NCBI RefSeq assembly: GCF_037893185.1 | Contig: NZ_CP140772.1 | Location: 372,001-436,000, forward strand | DNA length: 64,000 nucleotides | DNA from: Chitinophaga sp. 180180018-3 | GTDB lineage: Bacteria; Bacteroidota; Bacteroidia; Chitinophagales; Chitinophagaceae | Direction: 5' to 3' | Shown here: positions 33,781 through 42,360 of the stretch, one piece after another | How the letters are laid out: the number at the start of each line of letters is the position of its first letter | Position numbering within the stretch: position 1 is the stretch's first letter | The notes under the pieces: model-generated | What the model saw: only the letters and a program-made list of their open reading frames with translations | What the model was told of the DNA's origin: nothing | Database searches by the model: none | Position numbers and translations under genes: made by a program

Positions 33781-34683
33781 TCAGTAGCCGTAAATACGGA
33801 GTCCTGCCTTAAAAGTATTGCAATGTGCATTTACAATATCCCTCACATGGGTGGAATATCCGCCACCCATCGCTACTGCACAGGGAATATTATGTTTTTT
33901 GAGACAGGTGAATACCATTTCATCCCTTTCAGCACAGCCCTCCGGCGTTACTTTTAACTTCCCAAACTTATCAGTGGCCAGAATGTCGACACCGGACAGA
34001 TAAAAAACAATATCCGGCTTTGCCCTGTTGATCAGCGCGGGCAGGGCATCTTCCAGCAATTCAAGGTAGGTACCGGTATCCGTGCCGTCAGGTAACGGGA
34101 TGTCCCAATCGGAGGTTTCTTTATGAAAGGGGTAGTTATGTGCGCCGTGCATGCTGAACGTATATACCTCCGGTTTACCGGTAAATAATGCTGCTGTACC
34201 ATTGCCCTGATGTACATCCAGATCAATCACCAGTGCCTGTTTGATACGCCGGTGGTACAACAGGTAGTTGGCTGCCACGCCAAAGTCGTTCAGCAAACAA
34301 AAGCCCTCCCCGCGATCGGCAAAGGCATGATGGGTGCCCCCTGCCACATTAAATCCCAGGCCGTGTTCCAGCGCATGCAGGGCGATATCGATGGTGCCCT
34401 GGGCGATCACTACTTCCCGCATGGTAAGTGCAGGAGATTGGGGAAAGCCTATTTTACGCTGTTCTCCGGGTGAAAGGGTCTGGTTTTTCAGCTTTTCCCA
34501 GTATGCTGCGGTATGTGTCAGCAATATGTCCGGCTCCGTTGCCGGCTCCGGACTGAATAACTGCGCGGGTACTATCACGCCTTCCCTCAGCAGCTGTGCA
34601 GGAATCAGGTCGTATTTGACCATCGGAAACCGGTGATCTGCCGGAAGTGGATGGGTATATATCTCGTGAAAAGCGATCTTCAT
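33781..34683 (-). CDS. Histone-deacetylase-family protein (class II-like, acetylpolyamine/acetoin-type hydrolase)
   Basis: The 300-residue protein has the zinc-dependent deacetylase core: GGTHHAF with the catalytic histidine pair 118-119, DLDVHQGNGT with zinc ligands Asp156 and His158, SMHGAHNYPF and, near residue 228-235, SGVDILATDKFG for the third ligand. Bacterial members deacetylate polyamines or other small acetyl-amines, or act on acetyl-lysine; which applies here is unknown. It is encoded upstream-adjacent to nothing obviously related: the PdeM gene ends 13 bases before its start on the same strand, so they may be co-transcribed. Confidence 0.85.
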   Translation of the reverse strand: MKIAFHEIYTHPLPADHRFPMVKYDLIPAQLLREGVIVPAQLFSPEPATEPDILLTHTAAYWEKLKNQTLSPGEQRKIGFPQSPALTMREVVIAQGTIDIALHALEHGLGFNVAGGTHHAFADRGEGFCLLNDFGVAANYLLYHRRIKQALVIDLDVHQGNGTAALFTGKPEVYTFSMHGAHNYPFHKETSDWDIPLPDGTDTGTYLELLEDALPALINRAKPDIVFYLSGVDILATDKFGKLKVTPEGCAERDEMVFTCLKKHNIPCAVAMGGGYSTHVRDIVNAHCNTFKAGLRIYGY

Positions 34684-34696
34684 GATGTCTGATCTC

Positions 34697-35344
34697 TCAT
34701 TGTGCCCTTATAATCGATTTTCCGGCTATTACAAACACCGGATCCGACTCGCCGGGGTCCAGGCTGGCGGAGCCGGTAAAGTCGCCAAAAGCGGGTAAAA
34801 TGCCACAATGCGGCCCAAAATAAAAACAGGGTAAACGCAGCCGCTGTTTACCGGCCCCCTGCATGACAAATGCCGGGTGCAGATGGCCTGAAAAAGTATA
34901 ACGGAAACCGTTGCGACTGCCATCCGGTTCATGTACGAAGTGGATATCCCGGAGTGAAAAGGTATTGTGAACATTGATCTGCAGCTGCTCATATACCTCA
35001 TCTGCCATGATATCGTGGTTCCCTCTTACCAGGTCAAAAGAGACATTGGAAAACTGTTGCCGCCATACTCGGAAGAACTGTACTTCATTGTTTTCAACGC
35101 TGTGAAACATGTCTCCGACAATAATGAGCCTTTCCGGCATATAATGAGTGATCAGCCGCTGCAACCTGAACAGGTCTTCCTGCATAATACCTGCCGGTAC
35201 CGCTATGCCCGATTTGCGGAAATGAGCTGTCTTGCCCAGATGCAGATCCGAGAGGATCAGGGCCTTTTCTTCCGCCCAGAAAACAGCCCGCTGCGGTAAC
35301 AAATGCCAATGTTGTTCCTGAAAATGAAATATTTCCCCTACCAC
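34697..35344 (-). CDS. pdeM: Ligase-associated DNA damage response endonuclease PdeM
   Basis: The 215-residue calcineurin-like phosphoesterase shows the metal motifs DLHLGK, GDMFHS, RGNHD and SGHLHP in order and the PdeM-type N-terminus HWHLLPQRAVFWAEEKALILSD. The start is a GTG at 35344. PdeM is one of four proteins (ATP-dependent ligase, beta-lactamase-fold exonuclease, DEXH helicase, PdeM) that often form a cluster for DNA damage repair. Here it follows the helicase gene by 37 bases; the ligase and exonuclease genes are not adjacent. Confidence 0.88.
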   Translation of the reverse strand: MVGEIFHFQEQHWHLLPQRAVFWAEEKALILSDLHLGKTAHFRKSGIAVPAGIMQEDLFRLQRLITHYMPERLIIVGDMFHSVENNEVQFFRVWRQQFSNVSFDLVRGNHDIMADEVYEQLQINVHNTFSLRDIHFVHEPDGSRNGFRYTFSGHLHPAFVMQGAGKQRLRLPCFYFGPHCGILPAFGDFTGSASLDPGESDPVFVIAGKSIIRAQ

Positions 35345-35381
35345 TTATCTGGTTACTTTAAGGGTGCAAATTAGAAATTTA

Positions 35382-37832
35382 TTATTCGTTCACGGCGATC
35401 AATTTTTTGATGCGGTCTTCCAGTTTTTCACTGGTCATGGTATCACGTAAACTATCTACTTTGATCGGGAAGCAGAAGGGAGTGAGCTTTTGCGGCTCGG
35501 TGATCACAATCCGGCTAACGGCAATCCTGTCCAGTGTTTCCCGCAAGCGGGCTTCTTCCATCTGGTAGAAGAATGCTTCGTTAAAGGCCTGTTTTAGCAG
35601 CAGGTTTTGTGCATCATAATCTCTGAATACATTAAATAACAAGGAGGCAGATGACTGTAAATGCCTGTTGGCTTTGTGTTTGCCGGGATATCCCTGGAAG
35701 ATGAGACCCGCAATAACTGCAATGTCGCGGAACTTTCTCCTTGCCATTTCTGTGGCATTCACACTTGTTTGCAGCTCAGTCAGCAGGTTCTCGGTTGAGA
35801 AAAGCTGGTGGGCATTTTCCGTTGTAAGCGGAATAGGCTGGTCCGATAGTAATTCAAACCCATAGTCGTTCATTGCCATAGAGAAGGTAATAGGTTGTAT
35901 ACGGCTGATGCGATAGGCCAGCAGCGCGGCCATTACTTCATGTACCAGTCTTCCTTCAAAGGGATAGACGAACAGATGGTACCCGTCCTTTGTTTGTATC
36001 TTTTCAATCAGCAGTTCATTGTCTTTCGGGATATGCGACAATTCTGCCTGCAGGTTAAACAGCGGTTGCAGTGCTATCAGCTCCGGATCCTGTGCTTTCC
36101 CCGAAAGTGCTTCGTTGAATTTGGCCCGCAGCATCCGGCCGAGGTTCGATGAAAGCGGAATCCGCCCGCCCTGGTAACTGGGCACAATGGATCTCTTGGA
36201 GCTTGATTTCCGCACCAGCACTGTCATGTCCCTGATCATCACAAATTCGAGGTTACGCCCGGCGAGGGTGAATGAATCGCCGGCCTGTAACCGGGAAATG
36301 AAGCCTTCTTCAATCACGCCTATGTAGCCACCACTGAGAAATTTAACTTTCAGCATGGCATCACTAACGATAGTGCCTATATGAAGCCGGTGACGCATGG
36401 CCATCATACGGCTGCGGCAGATGTAGAAGTCGCCCTCCCGCTCCACTTTTTTGAATTCATCGTAACTACCCAGGGCATCTCCGCCGGTGGTGAGGAAAGA
36501 TAACAGCCATAGCCAGTCATCTTCCGTAATATGTTGATAACAAAAGGTCTGCTTCACTTCTTCCAATGTCTCCTGTGCATGGAAACCATCAGATACGGCC
36601 AGCGTCATCAGGTACTGCAATAAAACATCGTACGCCAGCAACACCGGCATCCTGCTTTCAATCAGGTCTTCTTCCATGGCGGCCTTCAAGGCTGCGGCTT
36701 CTACAAGCTCCAGTGCATGGGTAGGCAGGAAAAATATCTTGCTGACAGCACCGGGCTGATGCCCGCTACGCCCCGCCCTTTGCAGGAAACGGGCCACTCC
36801 CTTGGGGCTGCCTACCTGTATCACACTGTCGACCGGGCGGAAATCCACGCCCAGGTCAAGACTGGCGGTGCACACCACTGCCTTGAGAATACCATTATGC
36901 AGCGCCTCTTCCACCCAGATGCGCAATTCCATGTCGATAGAACCGTGGTGCAGTGCAAGGGCTCCTGCCAGCATAGGATCGTATTTGAGCAGGGCCTGGT
37001 ACCATATTTCTGATTGAGAACGGGTATTGGTGAAGACAAGGGTGGTTTGGCTATCGTGGATCACCGGTAAGGCCTGGGGCAGCATCCTGATGCCCAGATG
37101 CCCCGCCCAGGGATAATTTTCTATCTCCTCCGGGATCACACTTTTGAGCGCAATATTTTTCTTTAGTTTGGCACGGATGATCAGGCCATTGTTATGATCA
37201 GGGCCCAGTAATACTTCCAGCGCTTCATCGAGGTTGCCGATGGTGGCGGAGATCCCCCATATCCTGAGTTCCTTTCGCAGGCCCCGCAGGCGGCTTAGTC
37301 CCAGTTCCACCATCACTCCCCGTTTGCTGCCAATCAGTTCATGCCATTCATCTACCACGATGGTATGCAGGTGTTTGAATACAGTGGCGTATTCTTTCTG
37401 TGCCAGCAGCAGGTGCAGGCTTTCCGGCGTAATGATCAGCACTTCGGGCATCTGCTTCTTTTGGGCAGCCCGGGTAGTGACAGAAGTGTCGCCACTGCGG
37501 ATGCCCACCTGCCAGGGAATATCCAGTTCCTGCAGGGCGCTTTCCATAGCCCTGCCCAGATCCTTTGCCAGTGCCCGCAATGGGGTGACCCATAGCAGCA
37601 ACAGGCCGTTTTTTGTTTTGGTACGATAATCTTTCGGATGCGTATCTATCCAGTGTATAACAGTGCCCAGAAAAAGAGAAAAGGTTTTTCCGAACCCGGT
37701 AGGTGCGTTAACAATGCCTGATTTTCCCTGCAGGTAAGCTTTCCAGGCATCTTCCTGAAATTTGAACGGCTTCAGCTCTTTTGCTGCCAGCCATGAAGTG
37801 ACCACTTTCCATCCACCCGAACGTTGTTGCAT
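35382..37832 (-). CDS. Ligase-associated DNA damage response DEXH-box helicase (Lhr-like)
   Basis: The 816-residue superfamily 2 helicase has FKFQEDAW (Q-motif-like), Walker A APTGFGKT (43-50), the DEWH box (VVDEWHELIGSKRG), the SATIGN motif III, FTNTRSQSEIW (motif IV), and QRAGRSGHQPG (motif VI), then an Lhr-type C-terminal region including the WYL-like and DUF4ner segments. Lhr-family helicases unwind DNA 3' to 5'. This branch is the one grouped with an ATP-dependent DNA ligase, exonuclease and PdeM; pdeM is the next gene. It is divergent from the NCS2 permease gene, with only 52 bases between the two starts. Confidence 0.9.
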   Translation of the reverse strand: MQQRSGGWKVVTSWLAAKELKPFKFQEDAWKAYLQGKSGIVNAPTGFGKTFSLFLGTVIHWIDTHPKDYRTKTKNGLLLLWVTPLRALAKDLGRAMESALQELDIPWQVGIRSGDTSVTTRAAQKKQMPEVLIITPESLHLLLAQKEYATVFKHLHTIVVDEWHELIGSKRGVMVELGLSRLRGLRKELRIWGISATIGNLDEALEVLLGPDHNNGLIIRAKLKKNIALKSVIPEEIENYPWAGHLGIRMLPQALPVIHDSQTTLVFTNTRSQSEIWYQALLKYDPMLAGALALHHGSIDMELRIWVEEALHNGILKAVVCTASLDLGVDFRPVDSVIQVGSPKGVARFLQRAGRSGHQPGAVSKIFFLPTHALELVEAAALKAAMEEDLIESRMPVLLAYDVLLQYLMTLAVSDGFHAQETLEEVKQTFCYQHITEDDWLWLLSFLTTGGDALGSYDEFKKVEREGDFYICRSRMMAMRHRLHIGTIVSDAMLKVKFLSGGYIGVIEEGFISRLQAGDSFTLAGRNLEFVMIRDMTVLVRKSSSKRSIVPSYQGGRIPLSSNLGRMLRAKFNEALSGKAQDPELIALQPLFNLQAELSHIPKDNELLIEKIQTKDGYHLFVYPFEGRLVHEVMAALLAYRISRIQPITFSMAMNDYGFELLSDQPIPLTTENAHQLFSTENLLTELQTSVNATEMARRKFRDIAVIAGLIFQGYPGKHKANRHLQSSASLLFNVFRDYDAQNLLLKQAFNEAFFYQMEEARLRETLDRIAVSRIVITEPQKLTPFCFPIKVDSLRDTMTSEKLEDRIKKLIAVNE

Positions 37833-37872
37833 GGAAATGAAATTAGGATAAAATGATAAATCATGAAACGCT

Positions 37873-37880
37873 TATTTTTG
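37873..37880 (+). promoter_or_regulatory. -7 promoter box very close to a start codon (NCS2 permease)
   Basis: TATTTTTG ends only 4 bases before the ATG at 37885. If this box is used, transcription begins at or near the start codon. No clear -33 TTG. Confidence 0.45.
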
Positions 37881-37884
37881 CGGC

Positions 37885-39210
37885 ATGCTCGCAAAATTTT
37901 TCCGGCTTTCCGAACATCATACCACTGTTAAGAAAGAAGTATTGGCGGGTCTCACCACCTTTTCCACTATGGCTTACATATTGGCGGTGAACCCCAGTAT
38001 ATTATCCCGCACCGGGATGGATTTTCATGCGCTGATCACGGCCACCGCCCTGGCTGCAGCTATCGGTACGCTTGTAATGGCACTGTATGCGCGGTTGCCT
38101 ATAGGCGTGGCGCCGGGGATGGGACTCAATGCCTTCTTTGCATACACCATCGTATCGTCTATGGGATATAGCTGGCAGTTTGCGCTGACGGCCGTTTTCC
38201 TGGAAGGGATTATTTTTATCTTCCTGTCGATGTTCAGGATACGGGAAGCCATTATCAACAGCATCCCTGAAAACCTGAAGCATGCTATATCTGTGGGTAT
38301 AGGACTGCTGATCGCATTGATCGGGATGGCCAATGCCGGTATCATTGAAACCGGTATGCGGCATGTAGGCGAAGGGAAGCTGGATGGTGTGATCCTGAAA
38401 ATGGGGAACATTACCAGCATAGGACCTTTGATTGCATTGATCGGGCTCATTGTGAGCGCGGTACTGATGTACAGAAATGTGAACGCAGCGCTGCTGATAG
38501 GTATACTGGCGGCTACTGTAGTGGGAATTCCCCTCGGCATTACCCATCTCCCGGAAAACGGGCAACTGGTAAGCCTGCCTCCTTCGCTGGCTCCGGTGGC
38601 ATTTAAACTGGAGTTCGACAAGATATTCTCCGTCGATATGGTGATGATTCTGTTCACGTTGCTGATGGTCAATCTCTTTGATACGGTGGGCACACTGATA
38701 GGTTTATGTAATAAAGCTGGCTTACTGGATGAGCAGGGCCGGTTACCGAGGGCCAAACAGGCGTTAATGGCAGATGCGGTAGGTACTACGGCCGCCGGAC
38801 TGTTGGGAACCAGCGTGGTAACCGCTTATGTGGAAAGTGCCAGTGGCATCGCCGCAGGAGGTAAAACAGGACTCACTTCACTAACAGTGGCAGTGATGTT
38901 CCTGCTGTCGCTTTTCTTTGCGCCGGTATTTGCAATGATCCCTCAGGCAGCAACAGCGCCTGCGTTGATTATTGTGGGAATGCTGATGATGGGCGCAGTG
39001 ACCAAAATAAATTTCAATGATGTTACTGAAGCGATACCTGCTTTCCTCGCTATCGTAATGATGCCATACAGCTACAGCATTGCCGAGGGAATTGTATTTG
39101 GGATGTTATCGTACGTACTGCTGAAAGTACTGACAGGTCAATATAAATCTATCAGTCCGGTGATGTATGTACTTGCTGTATTGTTCATCATTACCTTCCT
39201 CGTCAGGTAA
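37885..39210 (+). CDS. NCS2 family purine permease (guanine/hypoxanthine type)
   Basis: The 441-residue membrane protein begins MLAKFFRLSEHHTTVKKEVLAGLTT, and FSTMAYILAVNPSIL is the start of the AzgA/PbuG branch of nucleobase:cation symporters. About 12-14 hydrophobic segments follow; GMGLNAFFAY and NLFDTVGTLIG are the two substrate-binding signatures of this branch. It should import hypoxanthine, guanine or adenine with protons. Start position is fixed by the conserved N-terminus, even though the putative promoter box lies only 4 bases upstream. It is convergent with an S66 peptidase gene with no spacing. Confidence 0.92.
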   Translation: MLAKFFRLSEHHTTVKKEVLAGLTTFSTMAYILAVNPSILSRTGMDFHALITATALAAAIGTLVMALYARLPIGVAPGMGLNAFFAYTIVSSMGYSWQFALTAVFLEGIIFIFLSMFRIREAIINSIPENLKHAISVGIGLLIALIGMANAGIIETGMRHVGEGKLDGVILKMGNITSIGPLIALIGLIVSAVLMYRNVNAALLIGILAATVVGIPLGITHLPENGQLVSLPPSLAPVAFKLEFDKIFSVDMVMILFTLLMVNLFDTVGTLIGLCNKAGLLDEQGRLPRAKQALMADAVGTTAAGLLGTSVVTAYVESASGIAAGGKTGLTSLTVAVMFLLSLFFAPVFAMIPQAATAPALIIVGMLMMGAVTKINFNDVTEAIPAFLAIVMMPYSYSIAEGIVFGMLSYVLLKVLTGQYKSISPVMYVLAVLFIITFLVR

Positions 39211-40242
39211 TTATTCTTTCAGGGTCACGGCATCATCGCCTACCTGCAGGGTGTGCATCATGCCGCACTTGAGTGCATAGTTATTTTTCTGATGGCCTAC
39301 CGGAAAATTGAAACAGACCGGATAGCTGAAATCTTTTACTTTTTCCATTACAATATCATACACCGTCCGGCCAAATTCTTCGCCCGGATCGTCTGGTTTG
39401 ATGCGGTTAAAGCCGCCAATGATCAGGCCCGCGAGGTTGTCGAGTTTGTGAGATCGCTGCAGCGTACCGAGCATCCGGTCGAGGCTGTAGAGGTATTCAC
39501 CTACTTCTTCGAGGAAAAGAATTTTGCCATTGGTATCTATTTCTGAATCTGTGGCCGACATGCTTTGTATGATCGACAGGTTGCCGCCGGTGAGTACACC
39601 ACGTGCTTTGCCTTTGCGGTTGCGGGCATCGGGAGTTGTACTGTATTGCATTTTTTTACCCGTGAGCGCCTGGTAGATAGACATGATGGTATCCTGCACC
39701 ACTGATTCGGCCTTGCGAAAATCATCGGGGAAGCTGTTGCACATTTTGGAATGAAGGGAAGCGATTCCGAAGTGCCGGCTGATATGGCAATGCAACACGG
39801 TGACATCGCTAAAACCGATGACCCATTTAGGTTTCCGCTGAAACTTGCTGAAGTCCACCTTGTCAATGATGCGCGCACTTCCATATCCGCCTCGTCCGCA
39901 CATAATTGCTTTCACATCGTCGTCGTTCAGCATGGCTTGTAAGTCGGCAAGCCGCTCTGCGTCTGTGCCGCCAAAGCTGTAATCGCGCGCACCAACGGTT
40001 TTGCCTATACGAATATTAAACCCCCAGCTTTCCATAATGCGTATGGCTGGCTGGATCTCTTCGCGCGTGATATATCCTGCGGGGCAGGTGATGCCGATAA
40101 TATCGCCTGGTTTAAGATAGGGCGGCACCAGCGGCTCTTTCTTATCTGAAGGAGTGATTAGTCCTATGCTACCCAATGTTTGCATAGCCGGCAGTCCGGC
40201 GCCGGCGGTAATCAGGGTGGATAAAAAATGCTTGCGGTTCAT
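39211..40242 (-). CDS. S66 family LD-carboxypeptidase, exported
   Basis: The 343-residue protein starts at ATG 40242 (MNRKHFLSTLITAGAGLPAM), an N-terminus that looks like an export signal; the longer frame uses a TTG. The peptidase has the S66 signatures GDIIGITCPAGYI, MCGRGGYGSARI and IGFSDVTVLH, the last containing the nucleophilic serine, and a C-terminal GHQKNNYAL with the catalytic histidine. S66 enzymes remove the terminal D-alanine from tetrapeptides in peptidoglycan recycling, or cleave microcin-type conjugates. Export would place it in the periplasm; E. coli LdcA is cytoplasmic. Confidence 0.87.
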   Translation of the reverse strand: MNRKHFLSTLITAGAGLPAMQTLGSIGLITPSDKKEPLVPPYLKPGDIIGITCPAGYITREEIQPAIRIMESWGFNIRIGKTVGARDYSFGGTDAERLADLQAMLNDDDVKAIMCGRGGYGSARIIDKVDFSKFQRKPKWVIGFSDVTVLHCHISRHFGIASLHSKMCNSFPDDFRKAESVVQDTIMSIYQALTGKKMQYSTTPDARNRKGKARGVLTGGNLSIIQSMSATDSEIDTNGKILFLEEVGEYLYSLDRMLGTLQRSHKLDNLAGLIIGGFNRIKPDDPGEEFGRTVYDIVMEKVKDFSYPVCFNFPVGHQKNNYALKCGMMHTLQVGDDAVTLKE

Positions 40243-40290
40243 ACAGTTAAAATAAACATAATTTGGCAAAAGGCCGGAGAATACAGGGCA

Positions 40291-40785
40291 TCAGAACACA
40301 ACCTGGTGAGTGGTTTTAATAACTGAGATGACAAAGATGCTTTGTGTATGACTCAGGTTGTCGAGTTCTCCCAATTTATTTACATAGAATTCGCGGTATT
40401 CATCCATATCTTTTACCTGTACCTTGATCATGAAATCGAATTCGCCGGAGATGTTCAGGCATTCTGTGATTTCTGTGAAGCTGAGTATTTCCTGGATAAA
40501 CTTCTTCCCATACTTCTTGTTATGTTCTTTCAGCGTAATGTAGCACAATACAGTAAGGCTTTTATTAATCTTCCTGGGATCTACGATGGCCGCGTATTGT
40601 TTGATCACGCCAGCCTGTTCCATCTTCCTGATCCGCTCATAAACGGGTGTGGTGCTAAGATTCAGCTGCCGGGCAATATCCCTGATCGTCATTTTGGCAT
40701 CTTTCTGCAACAGCCGGAGTATGCCCATATCTTTTTCATCGAGCGAAAGAGGAGGGAGGGTATCATTTTCTTTTTTATGAATCAT
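40291..40785 (-). CDS. Lrp/AsnC family transcriptional regulator
   Basis: The 164-residue protein starts at ATG 40785 (MIHKKENDTLPPLSLDEKDMG); the upstream TTG start is less likely. The N-terminal helix-turn-helix (residues about 22-65, LLQKDAKMTIRDIARQLNLSTTPVYERIRKME) and C-terminal RAM ligand-binding domain (about 80-155) are complete. Lrp proteins respond to amino acids. It is divergent from the MFS exporter gene, with 108 bases between the two starts, so it may control that gene as well as itself. Confidence 0.9.
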   Translation of the reverse strand: MIHKKENDTLPPLSLDEKDMGILRLLQKDAKMTIRDIARQLNLSTTPVYERIRKMEQAGVIKQYAAIVDPRKINKSLTVLCYITLKEHNKKYGKKFIQEILSFTEITECLNISGEFDFMIKVQVKDMDEYREFYVNKLGELDNLSHTQSIFVISVIKTTHQVVF

Positions 40786-40881
40786 ATGGAGATGAGTTTG
40801 GAACAAATATCCTATTTATGATAATTATTTAGTAGTTTATTCTAAATTTTTAGAAAATACATTATCATTGATATGTTTCTT

Positions 40882-40889
40882 TAGGTTTG
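40882..40889 (+). promoter_or_regulatory. -7 promoter box close to the MFS start codon
   Basis: TAGGTTTG matches TAnnTTTG and ends 4 bases before the GTG at 40894. TTG at 40868-40870 is upstream but closer than usual. A leaderless or nearly leaderless transcript would follow. Confidence 0.5.
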
Positions 40890-40893
40890 TGCC

Positions 40894-42276
40894 GTGAAAC
40901 AGAAAAGAATCATATTAACAGTGGCCTGCATGGCCATTTTCTTTGAAGCGCTCGATGTATCGGTGTTGAACATGGCAATCCCTAAGATGGAGCAGTTCTT
41001 TCACTTCGGTGCCGACGCCATTCAATGGGTGCAAACAGTATACGTGTTATTTTATGCAGGGCTGGTACTGCTTGGCGGGCGGCTTGCAGACACGGCAGGA
41101 CGGAAGAAAGTATTCATTACCGGGGCGATATGCTTTGTGCTGGCATCATTGGCGGCGGGTTTTTCTCAGACCTTTGTCTGGCTGCTAATCTGCAGAGCAT
41201 TACAGGGAGCGGGTGTAGCGATGGCTATTCCGGCGGCGATGGCCATCATCACCAATACATTCACGGAGCCTGAAGAAAGGCATCGTGCCTTCGGAATTTT
41301 CGGCGCTACTGCAGGTATTGGTTTCGCAACGGGATTAGCTATCGGCGGGTTGATCAGTAATTACCTCGGCTGGCAATGGGTGTTTTTCATCAACGTACCG
41401 GTGATTGGTATGGCGGTGATGCTGGCAGGGATTTATATTCCTGCTGATACAGCACGTACAGGGAAACCGGTGAACAATGCCTTCAGTGCCCTGCTGATTA
41501 CAGGTTTGATGATGCTGGCAGCCTGGCTGATCCATGACCTGGGGAATATCGGTGATCACTATACGAATTATTTGTTGTTGTTGCTGTTGTTCATCGGAAC
41601 CGGCTGGTTCTTTGTGCGCCGCGAACGTTCACATGATTCACCGTTGGTAGATTTCCGTTTGTTCAGGCTGCATGGCGTGATCACGGGAAATGCCGGGGCT
41701 GCGCTGTTAGGCAGTGTTTTCCTTAGTTATATATTCCTGCTCACGCTTTATCTGCAGCAGGATTTGCAGTTCACTCCTGCTTCCGCAGGGCTGTTGTTAT
41801 TTCCATTCAGCATTCTGTCAGGTATCATTTCCAGGTATATGTTGCCGCATTTGTTCAGCCGGCTGGGCGTTGTAAAAACCGGTATCGTTGGCAATGCTTT
41901 CATGTTGGCAGGAATCCTGTTTTTCCTGGGCAGTTACTTTTCGGGGCATTCATTGTGGCTGATCCTGTGCGCAGTTGGTTGTATCAATTCATTTGGTATG
42001 GCCATCACATTTCCCTGTGTAACCATCCTTGCGGTGCAATCGGTGCCGGAACCCCAGCAGGGGCTTGCCTCCGGAATCAATGGTACTGCTAATTCGCTGG
42101 GAGGCGGATTGGGATTGTCGCTATCCGGCCTGGTAATGCAGGTGGCGCAAAGCGAGGGATGGGATGTTTATGGGGCTGGTCTGATGGTGTTGGCGATATT
42201 AGCCCTGGCGGCTATCGGGCAATTAGTGTTGTTCAGTCGTCGCAGTTATTCACATGCAGCCTTAGCCCGTTCATAA
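40894..42276 (+). CDS. MFS drug-efflux transporter, DHA2 (EmrB/QacA-like)
   Basis: The 460-residue protein starts with GTG and has about 14 hydrophobic segments. It shows DHA2 motifs: LDVSVLNMAIPKM in the first helix, GGRLADTAGRKK (motif A), RALQGAGVAMAIPAAMA (motif C-like region) and GFATGLAIGGLISNYLGWQWVFFINVPV. It should export toxic or self-made small molecules with protons. It is next to a divergent Lrp-family regulator that may sense its substrate. Confidence 0.9.
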   Translation: MKQKRIILTVACMAIFFEALDVSVLNMAIPKMEQFFHFGADAIQWVQTVYVLFYAGLVLLGGRLADTAGRKKVFITGAICFVLASLAAGFSQTFVWLLICRALQGAGVAMAIPAAMAIITNTFTEPEERHRAFGIFGATAGIGFATGLAIGGLISNYLGWQWVFFINVPVIGMAVMLAGIYIPADTARTGKPVNNAFSALLITGLMMLAAWLIHDLGNIGDHYTNYLLLLLLFIGTGWFFVRRERSHDSPLVDFRLFRLHGVITGNAGAALLGSVFLSYIFLLTLYLQQDLQFTPASAGLLLFPFSILSGIISRYMLPHLFSRLGVVKTGIVGNAFMLAGILFFLGSYFSGHSLWLILCAVGCINSFGMAITFPCVTILAVQSVPEPQQGLASGINGTANSLGGGLGLSLSGLVMQVAQSEGWDVYGAGLMVLAILALAAIGQLVLFSRRSYSHAALARS

Positions 42277-42295
42277 CAGTACCGGCTATACGTAA

Positions 42296-42332
42296 AAAGA
42301 GGACCACAGCAACAGGCCGTAGTCCTCTTTAA
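42296..42332. terminator. Bidirectional terminator between convergent genes
   Basis: AAAGAGGAC (42296-42304) pairs with GTCCTCTTT (42322-42330); A- and T-runs flank it. Confidence 0.8.
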
Positions 42333-42360
42333 TATCCTCTTTAATATGTTGAAGCAGGAT

